6,509 nucleotides of DNA from Patescibacteria group bacterium (GCA_018896765.1 JAHILZ010000021.1:1-6509); one strand, 5' to 3'. Counted from the first letter of the stretch, positions 1 through 6,347 are shown. The notes: generated by a model from the letters alone, not told the origin. A program made the numbers and translations.

Positions 1-71
1 AACTCTTTCGTTAATTTATTCTTCTCCGCCTCTAATTTCTTATTAAATTGTTCCAATGTTTTTTTATCCAT
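1..71 (-). CDS. 5' part of a gene cut by the window edge; possibly TraR/DksA-like
   Basis: An open minus-strand frame begins with ATG at 71 and runs off the window after 23 codons. The peptide starts MDKKTLEQFNKKLEAEK and is rich in Lys, Glu and Leu with helical spacing, so an amphipathic or coiled-coil N terminus is likely. It starts 10 nt after the stop of the NMD3-like gene and is on the same strand. An extended -10 box (TGTGG then TAAGAT, 79-89) ends only 7 nt before the ATG, which would make a nearly leaderless message. Charged helical starts of this type are common in TraR/DksA C4 zinc-finger proteins of Patescibacteria, but the diagnostic cysteines would lie outside the window, so that name is a guess. 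The existence of the gene is more secure than its identity. Confidence 0.55.
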   Translation of the reverse strand, partial: MDKKTLEQFNKKLEAEKNKLTKE

Positions 72-78
72 ATTTATA

Positions 79-89
79 ATCTTACCACA
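79..89 (-). promoter_or_regulatory. Extended -10 promoter element for the gene starting at 71
   Basis: On the minus strand TGTGG is followed directly by TAAGAT, matching the extended -10 pattern TGn-TATAAT with four of six core bases. It overlaps the stop codon of the NMD3-like gene. Transcription would begin at about 71-72, at or next to the start codon. I see no good -35 at the right spacing, so the extended -10 would have to carry recognition. A very similar string, TGTGG then TAGGAT, lies upstream of the neighbouring gene. Confidence 0.35.
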
Positions 90-624
90 AGAGTTTGAAA
101 TTTAAAACAATCCTCACGACGCTTTCCTGATGCGACCATGAGATTTTCATCTTCTCGGTTTCCCCCTTGAAAGCCCGTTTAATTTGTTTGGCGATGCTGG
201 CCGCCAATTGATTTTCGGTCGTCAAAATCTCTATCTCCCCGCCTTGCTCTTTAATGGATATGATTCTGTCCATTGGGTCTCTCGCGAAAGCGCGCTTGCC
301 GACATTTTTGACCAAGTTTAAAACTTCACCTTTTTTATCCGCTGGCGCGTTTTTCAAAATTATCTGACCTTCAAACATTTTGTCCTTAACCATTTGGCAA
401 GCCGGACAGATGACAATCCTCGCCGGCTTATCTTCGGAAATCTCCTTGCCTTCTTTTAAACGATGATGCCAACTCTTGCGGAAATAAACCGCGTTGCAAT
501 CCTTACACATTAAAACATTAACCTTCCCAGGCCCAAACTCGGCCTCTTCTTTGTTTGACTTAGGTCCGCGGGGCTGGCAACTCCCCTTTTTCTGTCTTTG
601 CGATTTAATTGAAATTTTATCCAT
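82..624 (-). CDS. BCAM0308 / NMD3-N-terminal-like zinc-ribbon protein
   Basis: A 180-aa soluble protein with no signal peptide or membrane segment. Residues 1-30 are basic and probably disordered. Two CxxC knuckles, C40-x2-C43 and C73-x2-C76, form a likely four-cysteine zinc ribbon, with an insert between them containing HH at 53-54. The C-terminal half (about 84-180) has alternating strands and helices, including RDPMDRI (115-121) and a helix near 138-152. This arrangement resembles bacterial BCAM0308-type proteins, which share the N-terminal zinc region of archaeal/eukaryotic NMD3, a 60S export and quality-control factor. The bacterial role is not established; a ribosome- or RNA-linked function is inference. 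The ATG at 624 is the first in frame and follows a promoter (655-682), but no Shine-Dalgarno lies close to it. Its G+C is near 50% by hand count, much higher than the restriction genes to the right, so it probably belongs to the core chromosome. Confidence 0.75.
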   Translation of the reverse strand: MDKISIKSQRQKKGSCQPRGPKSNKEEAEFGPGKVNVLMCKDCNAVYFRKSWHHRLKEGKEISEDKPARIVICPACQMVKDKMFEGQIILKNAPADKKGEVLNLVKNVGKRAFARDPMDRIISIKEQGGEIEILTTENQLAASIAKQIKRAFKGETEKMKISWSHQESVVRIVLNFKLLW

Positions 625-654
625 ATCTTTATTTTTAATAACTTAACTCCCTCT

Positions 655-682
655 ATCCTACCACAAAAAGGCGAAGAATCAA
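655..682 (-). promoter_or_regulatory. Promoter of the NMD3-like gene
   Basis: On the minus strand, TTGATT (677-682) is followed after 16 nt by TAGGAT (655-660), with a TG one base upstream of the -10, giving an extended -10 element. Transcription would start near 648, leaving a leader of about 24 nt before the ATG at 624. GGGAG occurs in that leader but too far upstream to act as a ribosome binding site. Confidence 0.5.
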
Positions 683-717
683 CAATGCCAAATCTTTATC
701 TTCTATTTTATTCCCTT

Positions 718-830
718 ATTCGGCTTTCCGATAGCCGAATGAATATTTTAATATAATTTTCAAGGGGACAGTCCCTCGTCTGCGGGGGCTGCCCCCATCA
801 TAGTTCTGTTCGGCTATAGGATAGCCGAAT
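718..830. repeat. Composite palindromic element with 23-bp inverted ends (REP/BIME- or MITE-like)
   Basis: The left end (718-740) and the reverse complement of the right end (808-830) match at 20 of 23 positions. Each end is also a hairpin by itself: ATTCGGCT pairs with AGCCGAAT at the left, and TTCGGCTAT (809-817) with ATAGCCGAA (821-829) at the right. The centre holds two GC-rich palindromes, GGGACAGTCCC (765-775) and GGGGGCTGCCCCC (784-796), which can also pair with each other over 13 bp (764-776 with 784-796; one mismatch, two G-T pairs). No gene lies inside and I see no clear target-site duplication. Clustered palindromes of this kind are known as REP/BIME sequences mobilised by Y1/RAYT transposases; membership in that class is inference. 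Confidence 0.65.
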
Positions 831-839
831 TATTTTTTT

Positions 840-862
840 AAATAACAGAAACTAAGTTTCTG
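840..862 (-). terminator. Possible intrinsic terminator after hsdS
   Basis: On the minus strand a perfect 7-bp stem CAGAAAC / GTTTCTG with loop TTA (846-862) begins 8 nt past the hsdS stop codon and is followed by TTATTT. The stem is A/T-rich and the U-tract is short and broken, so termination may be weak or helped by the palindromes just downstream. Confidence 0.4.
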
Positions 863-870
863 GGTGTTGC

Positions 871-2301
871 CTACCCCAAAATTATCCCCTCCACTTTTTC
901 TTTTGCGTTTTGTAAAACTTCTTTGGCCTCTTTTCGGAGAGTGTCGGCTTTGGTCCGATAATTTTTTGCTTTATCCGCAATTCTTTTTTGAATTTCTAAA
1001 GATGGGATAGGTATATCAAAATTTTCAATCGTACCAATAGTAATATTGCCCTGAATGGCGCCTATTTTTTCTCGCTCGGTTAAAAATTTGTTTAACTTGT
1101 TGTTTAGCCAAATTGATACAAATTCTTTATTTATTTCATCATTAAGACAAAATTTAATCATAAAAGAGCCAAAAGCAAATCCGTCTGCCTCTTTGGGCGC
1201 GACTGACACGACGCCAACTGTGCCACTGCGAGAAATAAGCAAATCGCCAGCATTAACAAAAGCATTGCCTAATTTTTTGCGAAAATTTTCCGGCAAATGA
1301 ACTACATTTGATATATTAATGTGATTTGGCTTTAAGTTTAGTATCCTTAAAAACGGAATACCATTATCCACATAAGCGTTTGAGGTAGAAGCGCCGTAAT
1401 GGATTTTGGTAATAAAATTTTTCAATTTTTGAGTTTTATATTTGCCCTTATTGATAATTTGCTCAATCTCTTCTAAAAACGGCTGCCAATATTCGGCATC
1501 TATCCGACTATCTTCAACTTCATTGCTCATCACCTCAAAAACCATTTCTTTTTCTTCGCCCGCCATAGCCTTGGCGACGGCGGGTAGAATTTTAATTCCC
1601 AACTCACCCAAAACATAGCCGTCAATAAACCCAAGTAATCTATCCGCTTCCGCTTCTTTCTCTTTTTTCTCCTGATACGCCCTTGCCATAATGCCCACGA
1701 TTTTGTTTTGGATTTGAAGAGACGGGAGCGGGATTTTGATATCTCCAATTGAACCAGGGCTAATATTGGGTTGTGAACCACCCAAAGATAATCTCTTAAC
1801 CTGATCCACAAAAATATCAAACTGCAAAATGTAGAATAAATAATCAGGGTTAATTTTGTTTTTATCTATAATAAACCTCCCAACTCTCTGATTCAAAAAT
1901 GCGGGTAAAACATCTTGATAAATTCTTCCTACCTTGCCGATCGTCGCGCCCGTCATCGCAACTAAAACATCCCTATCGTTAAGCAAAAAATCCTCTAAAC
2001 GATTCAGATACTTATCGTTGATATAAATAATTTTTGAAAATTCAATTTCGCCATTTTTTATATTTTGAATGCGAACAAGCGGAACTCCATACTCCTGTTG
2101 ATATTCACCACTCTTAAAAGCATAACCACCTTGCACTTCTGCTATCTTTTTTATTTGAACTGAATTAGAAATTTTGAGTTCTTTGAAAGCATAAAAATAC
2201 GGATCAATCCGCTTTTTAATTTCATTGCTCCAGATAGTAAAAATTTGTGGATTAGGTTGTTGTGTTTTTGCCTTACCGACAAACATGTTAGTTTGAGTCA
2301 T
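871..2301 (-). CDS. hsdS: Specificity subunit of a Type I-like restriction-modification system (HsdS, two TRDs)
   Basis: DNA-recognition subunit that would direct the methyltransferase/nuclease subunit to a bipartite target. With the ATG at 2301 it is 476 aa, full length for HsdS. The protein is an internal duplication. Each half has an N-terminal SNE..RID block (near 25-34 and 259-268), a TRD with GVPLVRIQN / GIPFLRILN (72 and 314) and TGATIGKVG / RSGTVGVV, and an exit motif PLPSLQIQ / PIPSLEIQ (near 191 and 431). A long charged helix follows each exit motif and would set the spacing between half-sites. Last gene of the operon. The start is uncertain: TTG at 2319 (directly after GAGAAG), ATG at 2301, or ATG at 2286, one base after the preceding stop. 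None has a normally spaced ribosome site, so translational coupling to the overlapping upstream gene is likely. Both TRDs look intact; the target cannot be read from sequence. Confidence 0.92.
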   Translation of the reverse strand: MTQTNMFVGKAKTQQPNPQIFTIWSNEIKKRIDPYFYAFKELKISNSVQIKKIAEVQGGYAFKSGEYQQEYGVPLVRIQNIKNGEIEFSKIIYINDKYLNRLEDFLLNDRDVLVAMTGATIGKVGRIYQDVLPAFLNQRVGRFIIDKNKINPDYLFYILQFDIFVDQVKRLSLGGSQPNISPGSIGDIKIPLPSLQIQNKIVGIMARAYQEKKEKEAEADRLLGFIDGYVLGELGIKILPAVAKAMAGEEKEMVFEVMSNEVEDSRIDAEYWQPFLEEIEQIINKGKYKTQKLKNFITKIHYGASTSNAYVDNGIPFLRILNLKPNHINISNVVHLPENFRKKLGNAFVNAGDLLISRSGTVGVVSVAPKEADGFAFGSFMIKFCLNDEINKEFVSIWLNNKLNKFLTEREKIGAIQGNITIGTIENFDIPIPSLEIQKRIADKAKNYRTKADTLRKEAKEVLQNAKEKVEGIILG

Positions 2302-2887
2302 ATTTACTAATAAATTCAACTTCTCGTTTTTCTATATCAATTATCTTATATTGAAAATTATATAATTTACCATCTATATTCTTACAGCTAACCTTAAAAG
2401 TTACATTTTCAAGATTGTCGTAACTTCTAATTTCCGAGTTATCTTTTTTAACCATTTTTATTGCCTGTTCATCGCCCTTCGGCTCTGGAGCAAAAAATCG
2501 ACATTGGTATTTTTCAACCATAAAAATATCATCCTGATTTTTTACTTCAACATTGAAAGCGGGACCTCGTCCTACATTACGTAAAGATAAATAATATGAA
2601 GTACGATTATTTATTGTGTATTCTCTTTTAAATAATTTTTTTGTGGCATCGGTAATATTGTTTAAATTTCTTACATATAATATCATCACTGGTTTTTGCT
2701 CTATTTCTGTTTGTTTTATCGCTTCTTCTTTTAATTCTCTTGTTTCCCAAGCATACCAAAATAATGCTAAAAAAGTGGCAAAAAGAATTTTATTGCTTGT
2801 TTCGTCAAAATAGAGAGCGCCTAAAATAGCAATAACAACCAAAATAATTAATAATTTATTGTTTTTCCAAAAATTTTTCAAATTCAT
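2288..2887 (-). CDS. Two-helix membrane protein of unknown function inside the RM operon
   Basis: I do not recognise the family. The 199-aa product has two closely spaced hydrophobic helices near the N terminus (about 11-27 and 34-48) and then about 150 residues likely facing the cytoplasm. This soluble part starts with a charged helix (RELKEEAIKQ) and continues as mostly strands, with a conserved-looking block YYLSLRNVGRGPAFNVEV (98-115) and two cysteines (129, 168). The LRNxGxGPAxNVxV pattern occurs in many unnamed beta-sandwich proteins behind N-terminal membrane helices. I chose the ATG at 2887, not the upstream TTG at 2935 or ATG at 2914, because AGGAG (2893-2897) sits 5 nt before it. 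Its 3' end overlaps or abuts hsdS. G+C is about 28% over 2341-2880 by hand count, lower than its neighbours, which suggests separate acquisition. A role in defence is inferred from location alone. Confidence 0.8.
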   Translation of the reverse strand: MNLKNFWKNNKLLIILVVIAILGALYFDETSNKILFATFLALFWYAWETRELKEEAIKQTEIEQKPVMILYVRNLNNITDATKKLFKREYTINNRTSYYLSLRNVGRGPAFNVEVKNQDDIFMVEKYQCRFFAPEPKGDEQAIKMVKKDNSEIRSYDNLENVTFKVSCKNIDGKLYNFQYKIIDIEKREVEFISKYDSN

Positions 2888-2892
2888 AATTG

Positions 2893-2897
2893 CTCCT
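2893..2897 (-). promoter_or_regulatory. Shine-Dalgarno site that fixes the membrane-protein start
   Basis: AGGAG on the minus strand lies 5 nt before the ATG at 2887. It is the only textbook ribosome site among the operon genes, and it favours a 199-aa product over the 215-aa TTG-initiated reading. It fits a gene translated independently of the one before it. Confidence 0.75.
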
Positions 2898-2928
2898 AAT
2901 TGCTTATAATTCATACACAATTTTTTAG

Positions 2929-2979
2929 TCCTCAAAAACTCTTTATTTTAGCCAAAATTTCCAATTGCTGGCAATTGCT
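2929..2979. repeat. 51-bp direct repeat, copy 1
   Basis: Identical over 51 bases to 2994-3044, with a 65-bp period. On the minus strand it contains TTGCCA (2969-2974), 18 nt, then TAAAAT (2945-2950), a promoter-like pair upstream of the membrane-protein gene. With its right flank it also forms a strong hairpin: AAAATTTC (2954-2961) with GAAATTTT (2982-2989), and inside it CAATTGC (2962-2968) with GCAATTG (2971-2977), with only a 4-nt bulge. No U-run follows, so it is not a normal terminator. Confidence 0.9.
2945..2974 (-). promoter_or_regulatory. Candidate internal promoter (copy 1) for the membrane-protein gene and hsdS
   Basis: TTGCCA and TAAAAT each match the -35 and -10 consensus at five of six bases, separated by 18 nt. 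Transcription would start near 2938, about 50 nt before the ATG at 2887. In A/T-rich DNA such matches arise by chance, so the main support is position in the only sizeable gap of the operon and exact duplication 65 bp upstream. Confidence 0.35.
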
Positions 2980-2993
2980 ATGAAATTTTTACA

Positions 2994-3044
2994 TCCTCAA
3001 AAACTCTTTATTTTAGCCAAAATTTCCAATTGCTGGCAATTGCT
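2994..3044. repeat. 51-bp direct repeat, copy 2
   Basis: Perfect second copy of 2929-2979, starting 7 nt beyond the stop codon of the ATPase gene. The end near that gene continues a short tandem repeat of a 10-bp unit (CAATTGCTGG, about 2.5 copies). The promoter-like pair recurs as TTGCCA (3034-3039) and TAAAAT (3010-3015). The flanking hairpin is weaker than in copy 1: AAAATT (3019-3024) pairs with AATTTT (3048-3053) around the same 7-bp CAATTGC stem. Confidence 0.9.
3010..3039 (-). promoter_or_regulatory. Candidate internal promoter (copy 2)
   Basis: The same TTGCCA-18-TAAAAT pair as at 2945-2974, in the second repeat copy. If active, the two would form tandem promoters 65 bp apart upstream of the membrane-protein gene and hsdS. 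Confidence 0.3.
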
Positions 3045-3051
3045 GGCAATT

Positions 3052-4479
3052 TTAGAAAGCGCTTATATAATGCCTATTTACAGATTCTCCTTCAGATTTT
3101 ATCAAACCTAAATCCTCCATTTTACTTAAATTATTGTATATTGTTCTTCTGGATACATCTTTAAATAAATTTCCACACTCTTTAGTCGTTACGGCTTTAT
3201 TCTCAACTAAATGCTCCCAAATTTTTACTTGCCTTTCATTCAGCTTGCTTAACTTTTCTCCCATCAAAATAACCTTGAAACTATTTGAAGTATTTTTAAA
3301 TATCGGCGACAGTAAATTCCATTTTTTCATTTCATTAAAAACAATATCAATGCCCCTCCCATATTCTTCCAAATAATCAAGTTCCTTCAGACGCGCCGCT
3401 ATTATTTCATTTCGGCTAACTTGGGCATCTTTTATATTTCTTATCGTAACTCCCGGCGGCAAGCACCCAGCATTAAAAACTTCTATTCTGTCTTCAAATA
3501 TATTCACTTGCGTGTATGTTTCCGTAATTTTATAATCCCTATGAATAACAGAATTAGCAACTATTTCCCTAATTGCTTTTTCGGGATACTCATATTTTTC
3601 TATTCTTTTCGTACCGACTATCTCTGCGCTTTTTCTGATGTTCCTCAAAATAAATTTTTGCATGTTATCTATCTGAACATCCAAAGTTCCGGCAATATCC
3701 GCGCTGTCAATAATGTCAGTCGCCACATTTGAACCCTGATATTTCACACACCTTACAATATATCTGCTGAACTGTTGTTTATCCTGCGGTCTTTCTTTGG
3801 CAAAAATCAAAAAACCGGCAAGAGTTGGTTTTTGCGAGTCGCCAAAATTATCGGCTATTCCTAAATTTTTTAACAACTCAAAATCGATCTCCTCTAATGA
3901 ACTTTGCCTTCGTGTTCTTTCTCCGCTTTTTATCAAAAGTTCTAAAATTTTTTCTTTTGATAAATCATCAAGCGAAGATCCATCTGCGGAAGTAATATCA
4001 AATTTAAATTTTTTGGAATTATCAATTAAGTTTCTCATCTCGTCATCAGTCATTTTTCTGTCTGTATTACCGTCTCTTATATACGCGCCATTTGGCATAC
4101 CCGCTGGCTTATAATAACAGGGCTTAAATTGGTCTGGGCATTCGGGAACAAAAACAGCCAATAGCGTCTTTTCTTGAATTTCCAAAATATGATATGTTGG
4201 TCGGATAATAAAACTCATCTCATTATTAACTAAGTCGCCAATTTTTTCCTGCAGATTATCAAGAATATCTGTTCCTACAATTTTTATTTCATGTTTATTT
4301 TTATCTTCAATTATCCCAAAAACAATAATTCCGCCACCCGGTTTATGCGAAAAGGCAGATACTGATTTCCATGCGCTCTTTGACAGACCTCCACGCGCGT
4401 CTTTGAATTCAACGCTGTTCGTTTCCGTTTTGTGCTTAATGGCTTCTTCAATTAATTTTTGAACTTCTTGTTTGTCCAT
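3052..4479 (-). CDS. Schlafen AlbA_2 domain / GHKL-like ATPase / winged-helix protein (COG2865-type)
   Basis: A 475-aa predicted cytoplasmic nucleic-acid-binding protein. The N-terminal AlbA_2 (Schlafen-type) domain spans about 15-155, with EFK at 24-26, SAFSHKPGGGIIVFGI (41-56) and the typical closing block YIRDGNTDRKMTDDEM (133-148). A HATPase_c_4-like domain follows at about 295-405, with an N-box region EIVANSVIHRDY (305-316), RIEVFNAGCLPPG (331-343) and YGRGI (373-377). The C-terminal 413-465 region is a winged helix-turn-helix. This order is that of COG2865 proteins, annotated as predicted transcriptional regulators or RecG-like; their biochemistry is poorly known. Such genes recur inside hsd loci. 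Its ATG is 2 nt after the stop of the methyltransferase gene, with no separate ribosome site, so the two are translationally coupled. Plausible roles are operon control or an added antiphage function; the sequence does not decide between them. Confidence 0.88.
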   Translation of the reverse strand: MDKQEVQKLIEEAIKHKTETNSVEFKDARGGLSKSAWKSVSAFSHKPGGGIIVFGIIEDKNKHEIKIVGTDILDNLQEKIGDLVNNEMSFIIRPTYHILEIQEKTLLAVFVPECPDQFKPCYYKPAGMPNGAYIRDGNTDRKMTDDEMRNLIDNSKKFKFDITSADGSSLDDLSKEKILELLIKSGERTRRQSSLEEIDFELLKNLGIADNFGDSQKPTLAGFLIFAKERPQDKQQFSRYIVRCVKYQGSNVATDIIDSADIAGTLDVQIDNMQKFILRNIRKSAEIVGTKRIEKYEYPEKAIREIVANSVIHRDYKITETYTQVNIFEDRIEVFNAGCLPPGVTIRNIKDAQVSRNEIIAARLKELDYLEEYGRGIDIVFNEMKKWNLLSPIFKNTSNSFKVILMGEKLSKLNERQVKIWEHLVENKAVTTKECGNLFKDVSRRTIYNNLSKMEDLGLIKSEGESVNRHYISAF

Positions 4480-4481
4480 AT

Positions 4482-6305
4482 TTAATTATCTTTATTCTCA
4501 AACTTCTTAAACTCCTCATAAATTTTATCCAAATCATTCTTAGAATCTTTGCGGCCGGTGGCGTCGTAGCCGATATGGTCAGCGATTGCCATAAAAATTG
4601 GGTATCTGTTAATTTTTTCTTTTTCCGCTTTTTTGCGGACAAAAACGAGCGATGATTTAACACCCGCTCCAAAGTGAGCAAAAGCGAATTGCGGCAAACT
4701 AACCACCGCCAAAATTTGTGTTCTTTCCATTAAGAAATCGCGAACATATTGCATCATTGAATTTGTTAATATGCCGTCAGGCAAAACAATCGCCATCTGC
4801 CCTGTTTTTGGTTTCAAAAATTCAATACATCTCTCTATAAACAAAACCTCTGTTTTCTGATTTTTCATATTCCGCTCTTTACCATCTTTGTTTTTCTTTC
4901 TGCCTAATTCAAATTTTTCTAAATACGGATGCTCGCTTGCTTTAACATTAGCGCCAAAGGGCGGATTCGTGACAATAATATCAAAATGATTTTTAGCAAA
5001 ACCAAGATTTTTGCGGTGCATTTCGTCTATATTATCCAAAGCATCAAAGCCAATAACATTTGTATGTCCATCATCATGAATGATCATATTCATTTTTGCC
5101 ACTCTCGCGATTGAATCATTTATTTCAACGCCAAATAAATTATTAGCCGCAAAATCGTGCCAATAACGATATTTTTCCGCTTCATTATTTCCAAAATATT
5201 TTTTCGCATCATCTCGGACTTTATCTAATGCGTGCAACAAAAATCCCCCGCTTCCGCAAGCCGGGTCTAAGACTAAATCATCGTTTTTAATATCCATCAT
5301 TTTAACGGCAAAATTAACAATTTCGCGGGGCGTAAAGTATTGCCCGCTTTTGCCCTTAAAAAAGTCCTCCATAAACTGCTCAAAGGCAACGCCTTTTGTA
5401 TCAAGGTCAGTTTTATTAAGCGAAAGCCCTTGTAAATGCGTGACAACAGTATAGAGTTCTGCTGGTTCAATCTTTAGATTCTCTCTAAAAATTTCTGGGT
5501 CTTTTTCTTTCGCTTCTTGGTAAATAGCGCTTACGCGCTTAAAAACATTTTCAGCTGATTCGTGTGTTTTGATTTGGAAATCATAATATTCGCCGTCTTT
5601 TCTTCCTCTCTTTTCGTCGCGAATTTTAACAAAGATAATTTTTGCCAATTCATCAAAGGCAACTGTTGGATTTCTTTTACCGCCAGCCCAAAGAGTATCG
5701 TGCGACTTTTTAAGCGCGCGAATAAGTTCTTGCTTCTCTAAAACTTTCAAATCCCAATTTGAATCGCCTTTTTTATAGCGAAATTCCTCAATTTTCCCGT
5801 AGGAAATTGGGATATCTGTAATAGTCGCCTTTTCCGGCGTCTTATCGTTCCATTTATCCGTTTCCATGGCTCGGCGAGTATTGCCGGCAACGCAAATAGC
5901 AAACCGCGCTTTAAGCACGCGAGCGTTGGCAATCGCCTGTTTTGTGGCTTGTTCAAATTCAGCGTCGGTAATTCCATCTTTTTTACACTCAACTAAAATG
6001 TATGGAATTTTTTTATCGTCATCCTTATAAACTACAACATCGGCGTATCTCTCGGGCGTTCTGTCCGGCATTTCCACTTCAAGTTCAATTCGTTTAGCGG
6101 GATAATTATATTTTTCAATCAGGTCAAAATAGTATTCAGCTCGGACTTTTTCTTCGGGATTGGAAAAATTGTATTTTTTGCCTGACGCGATATACTTGAT
6201 TTTTTGAGCGTCCATTACAAAATATCCCTTTTGTTCTCCAAGTTTTAAATATTCATCGGGCTGACTTACGATTTTTTCTTTTTGTGTTTTGTATTTTATA
6301 CTCAT
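4482..6305 (-). CDS. hsdM: N6-adenine DNA methyltransferase subunit with fused N-terminal HsdR-type nuclease domain
   Basis: 607 aa, longer than a usual HsdM of about 500 aa because of an added N-terminal domain. Residues about 45-170 match the HSDR_N_2 fold: D89 in RYADVVVY, then E106-C107-K108 in PYILVECKK, then Q119 and Q123, giving the D...ExK core of a PD-(D/E)XK nuclease. Residues about 190-315 form the helical region before the catalytic domain of HsdM proteins. The methyltransferase has GQYFTPREIV (321-330, motif X), LDPACGSGGF (346-355, SAM-binding motif I), GVEIN (392-396) and the catalytic NPPF (447-450), as in gamma-class N6-adenine enzymes. All key residues are present, so both activities look intact. 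It heads the operon after a terminator and a promoter; there is no strong Shine-Dalgarno before the ATG. The domain order recalls BcgI-type enzymes that methylate and cut with a separate specificity subunit. A conventional Type I M subunit helped by a distant HsdR remains possible. Confidence 0.93.
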   Translation of the reverse strand: MSIKYKTQKEKIVSQPDEYLKLGEQKGYFVMDAQKIKYIASGKKYNFSNPEEKVRAEYYFDLIEKYNYPAKRIELEVEMPDRTPERYADVVVYKDDDKKIPYILVECKKDGITDAEFEQATKQAIANARVLKARFAICVAGNTRRAMETDKWNDKTPEKATITDIPISYGKIEEFRYKKGDSNWDLKVLEKQELIRALKKSHDTLWAGGKRNPTVAFDELAKIIFVKIRDEKRGRKDGEYYDFQIKTHESAENVFKRVSAIYQEAKEKDPEIFRENLKIEPAELYTVVTHLQGLSLNKTDLDTKGVAFEQFMEDFFKGKSGQYFTPREIVNFAVKMMDIKNDDLVLDPACGSGGFLLHALDKVRDDAKKYFGNNEAEKYRYWHDFAANNLFGVEINDSIARVAKMNMIIHDDGHTNVIGFDALDNIDEMHRKNLGFAKNHFDIIVTNPPFGANVKASEHPYLEKFELGRKKNKDGKERNMKNQKTEVLFIERCIEFLKPKTGQMAIVLPDGILTNSMMQYVRDFLMERTQILAVVSLPQFAFAHFGAGVKSSLVFVRKKAEKEKINRYPIFMAIADHIGYDATGRKDSKNDLDKIYEEFKKFENKDN

Positions 6306-6347
6306 GTTTTTTGTTTTACTTTTACCAACCGCTTATCTATATTCGCC

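Noticed and set aside
809..840. Plus-strand intrinsic terminator: 9-bp TTCGGCTAT/ATAGCCGAA stem followed by a T-run
   Set aside because: The form is right, but no plus-strand gene precedes it and the stem is one end of the palindromic element. I kept it as part of that repeat.
1055..1300. Plus-strand ORF of 81 codons inside hsdS, and similar antisense ORFs in the ATPase, membrane-protein and methyltransferase genes
   Set aside because: Each lies opposite a well-supported gene, matches no family I recognise and lacks its own promoter or ribosome site; they are shadows of the coding strand.
2888..2935. Extension of the membrane protein to a TTG at 2935 (215 aa)
   Set aside because: The ATG at 2887 has AGGAG at ideal spacing, while the added 16 residues have no ribosome site and reach into the repeat region.
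2929..3044. CRISPR array
   Set aside because: There are only two copies, the 51-bp unit is too long, the spacing of 14 bp is too short for a spacer, and no cas genes are present.
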